A stretch of DNA of 64,000 bases. It comes from Micavibrio sp. UBA6147. Its GTDB lineage: Bacteria; Pseudomonadota; Alphaproteobacteria; Micavibrionales; UBA1664. A program made the position numbers and the translations under genes. Below, piece after piece: positions 63,906-64,000 of this stretch; position 1 is the stretch's first letter, and each line of letters opens with the position of its first letter. The stretch lies in assembly GCA_002423185.1 (NCBI GenBank), contig DIUX01000002.1, positions 372,001 through 436,000 on the forward strand. The letters run 5' to 3'. Under the pieces are notes generated by a model. The model saw only the letters and a program-made list of their open reading frames with translations, did not search any database and had not been told where the DNA came from.

Positions 63906-64000
63906 ATGAACCCACAAACACAAAGACCAATGTCACAGAATATCCCAACCAATTCACAGGGTAACGCACAGGGCAACCCTCAAGCCAGTAACAGCGCCCC
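63906..64000 (+). CDS. possible N-terminal fragment of a divergent gene
   Basis: An open frame from ATG 63906 runs 31 codons to the window edge, reading MNPQTQRPMSQNIP then an Asn/Gln-rich stretch. An internal ATG at 63930 is an alternative start. It lies divergent from pyrC with no strong ribosome site, so the call is weak and the product cannot be named. Confidence 0.35.
   Translation, partial: MNPQTQRPMSQNIPTNSQGNAQGNPQASNSA

Overview
This is chromosomal DNA of an alphaproteobacterium. Evidence for the group: an alphaproteobacterial-type serC-serA pair, a chvI-chvG-rapZ cluster, a DivL-like kinase with tyrosine at the phospho-acceptor site, the tsaE-nucleotidyltransferase-addB-addA-trxA series, the ihfB-lapA-pyrF-trpF-trpB-trpA-accD-folC series, and an AddAB rather than RecBCD nuclease. 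Moderate GC and a giant RTX adhesin would suit a Micavibrio-like lineage, but that is an inference from general impression. I see no tRNA, rRNA, transposase, phage gene or CRISPR array.

Layout. 1-7.1 kb: a HAD pyrimidine nucleotidase, an MFS-like transporter, a stand-alone ClpB-like ATPase, then serine biosynthesis (serB divergent from serC-serA) closed by a strong terminator. 7.15-8.1 kb: a long stretch with no convincing gene. 8.1-9.6 kb: gabD-type dehydrogenase. 9.6-26.2 kb: a type I secretion locus, made of a 3565-residue adhesin of eleven two-domain repeats with C-terminal RTX motifs, followed by its outer-membrane TolC-like protein, ABC exporter and HlyD-like fusion protein. 26.2-29.4 kb: thrS, infC, convergent trxA. 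29.5-37.6 kb (minus strand): tsaE-nucleotidyltransferase-addB-addA, each junction a 4-base ATGA overlap. 37.7-42.1 kb: ferredoxin-NADP reductase-like flavoprotein, a DivL-like kinase, and a small HD alarmone-hydrolase-like protein. 42.2-44.2 kb: a divergent pair of paralogues of unknown family. 44.2-49.7 kb: ahcY, two small ORFs, rapZ, chvG, chvI. 49.8-52.6 kb: a HipA-like kinase and a guanidino-modifying-enzyme-like protein. 52.7-60.6 kb: folC, accD, an unrelated plus-strand lipoprotein, trpA, trpB, trpF, pyrF, lapA-like, ihfB. 60.9-64 kb: a P-loop kinase fused to a ParB-like tail, a hypothetical gene, pyrC, and the beginning of another possible gene.

Most of the window is housekeeping: serine, tryptophan, folate, pyrimidine, fatty-acid precursor and SAM-cycle enzymes, translation and recombination. 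The accessory or unusual parts are the adhesin secretion locus, the HipA/guanidino-enzyme pair, the divergent paralogues at 42.2-44.2 kb, and the kinase/ParB-like fusion. Two genes often found in otherwise conserved clusters are absent from their usual places: a sugar kinase (amgK) between tsaE and the nucleotidyltransferase, and hprK between chvG and rapZ. Protein functions are assigned from motifs read by eye; no database search was run.
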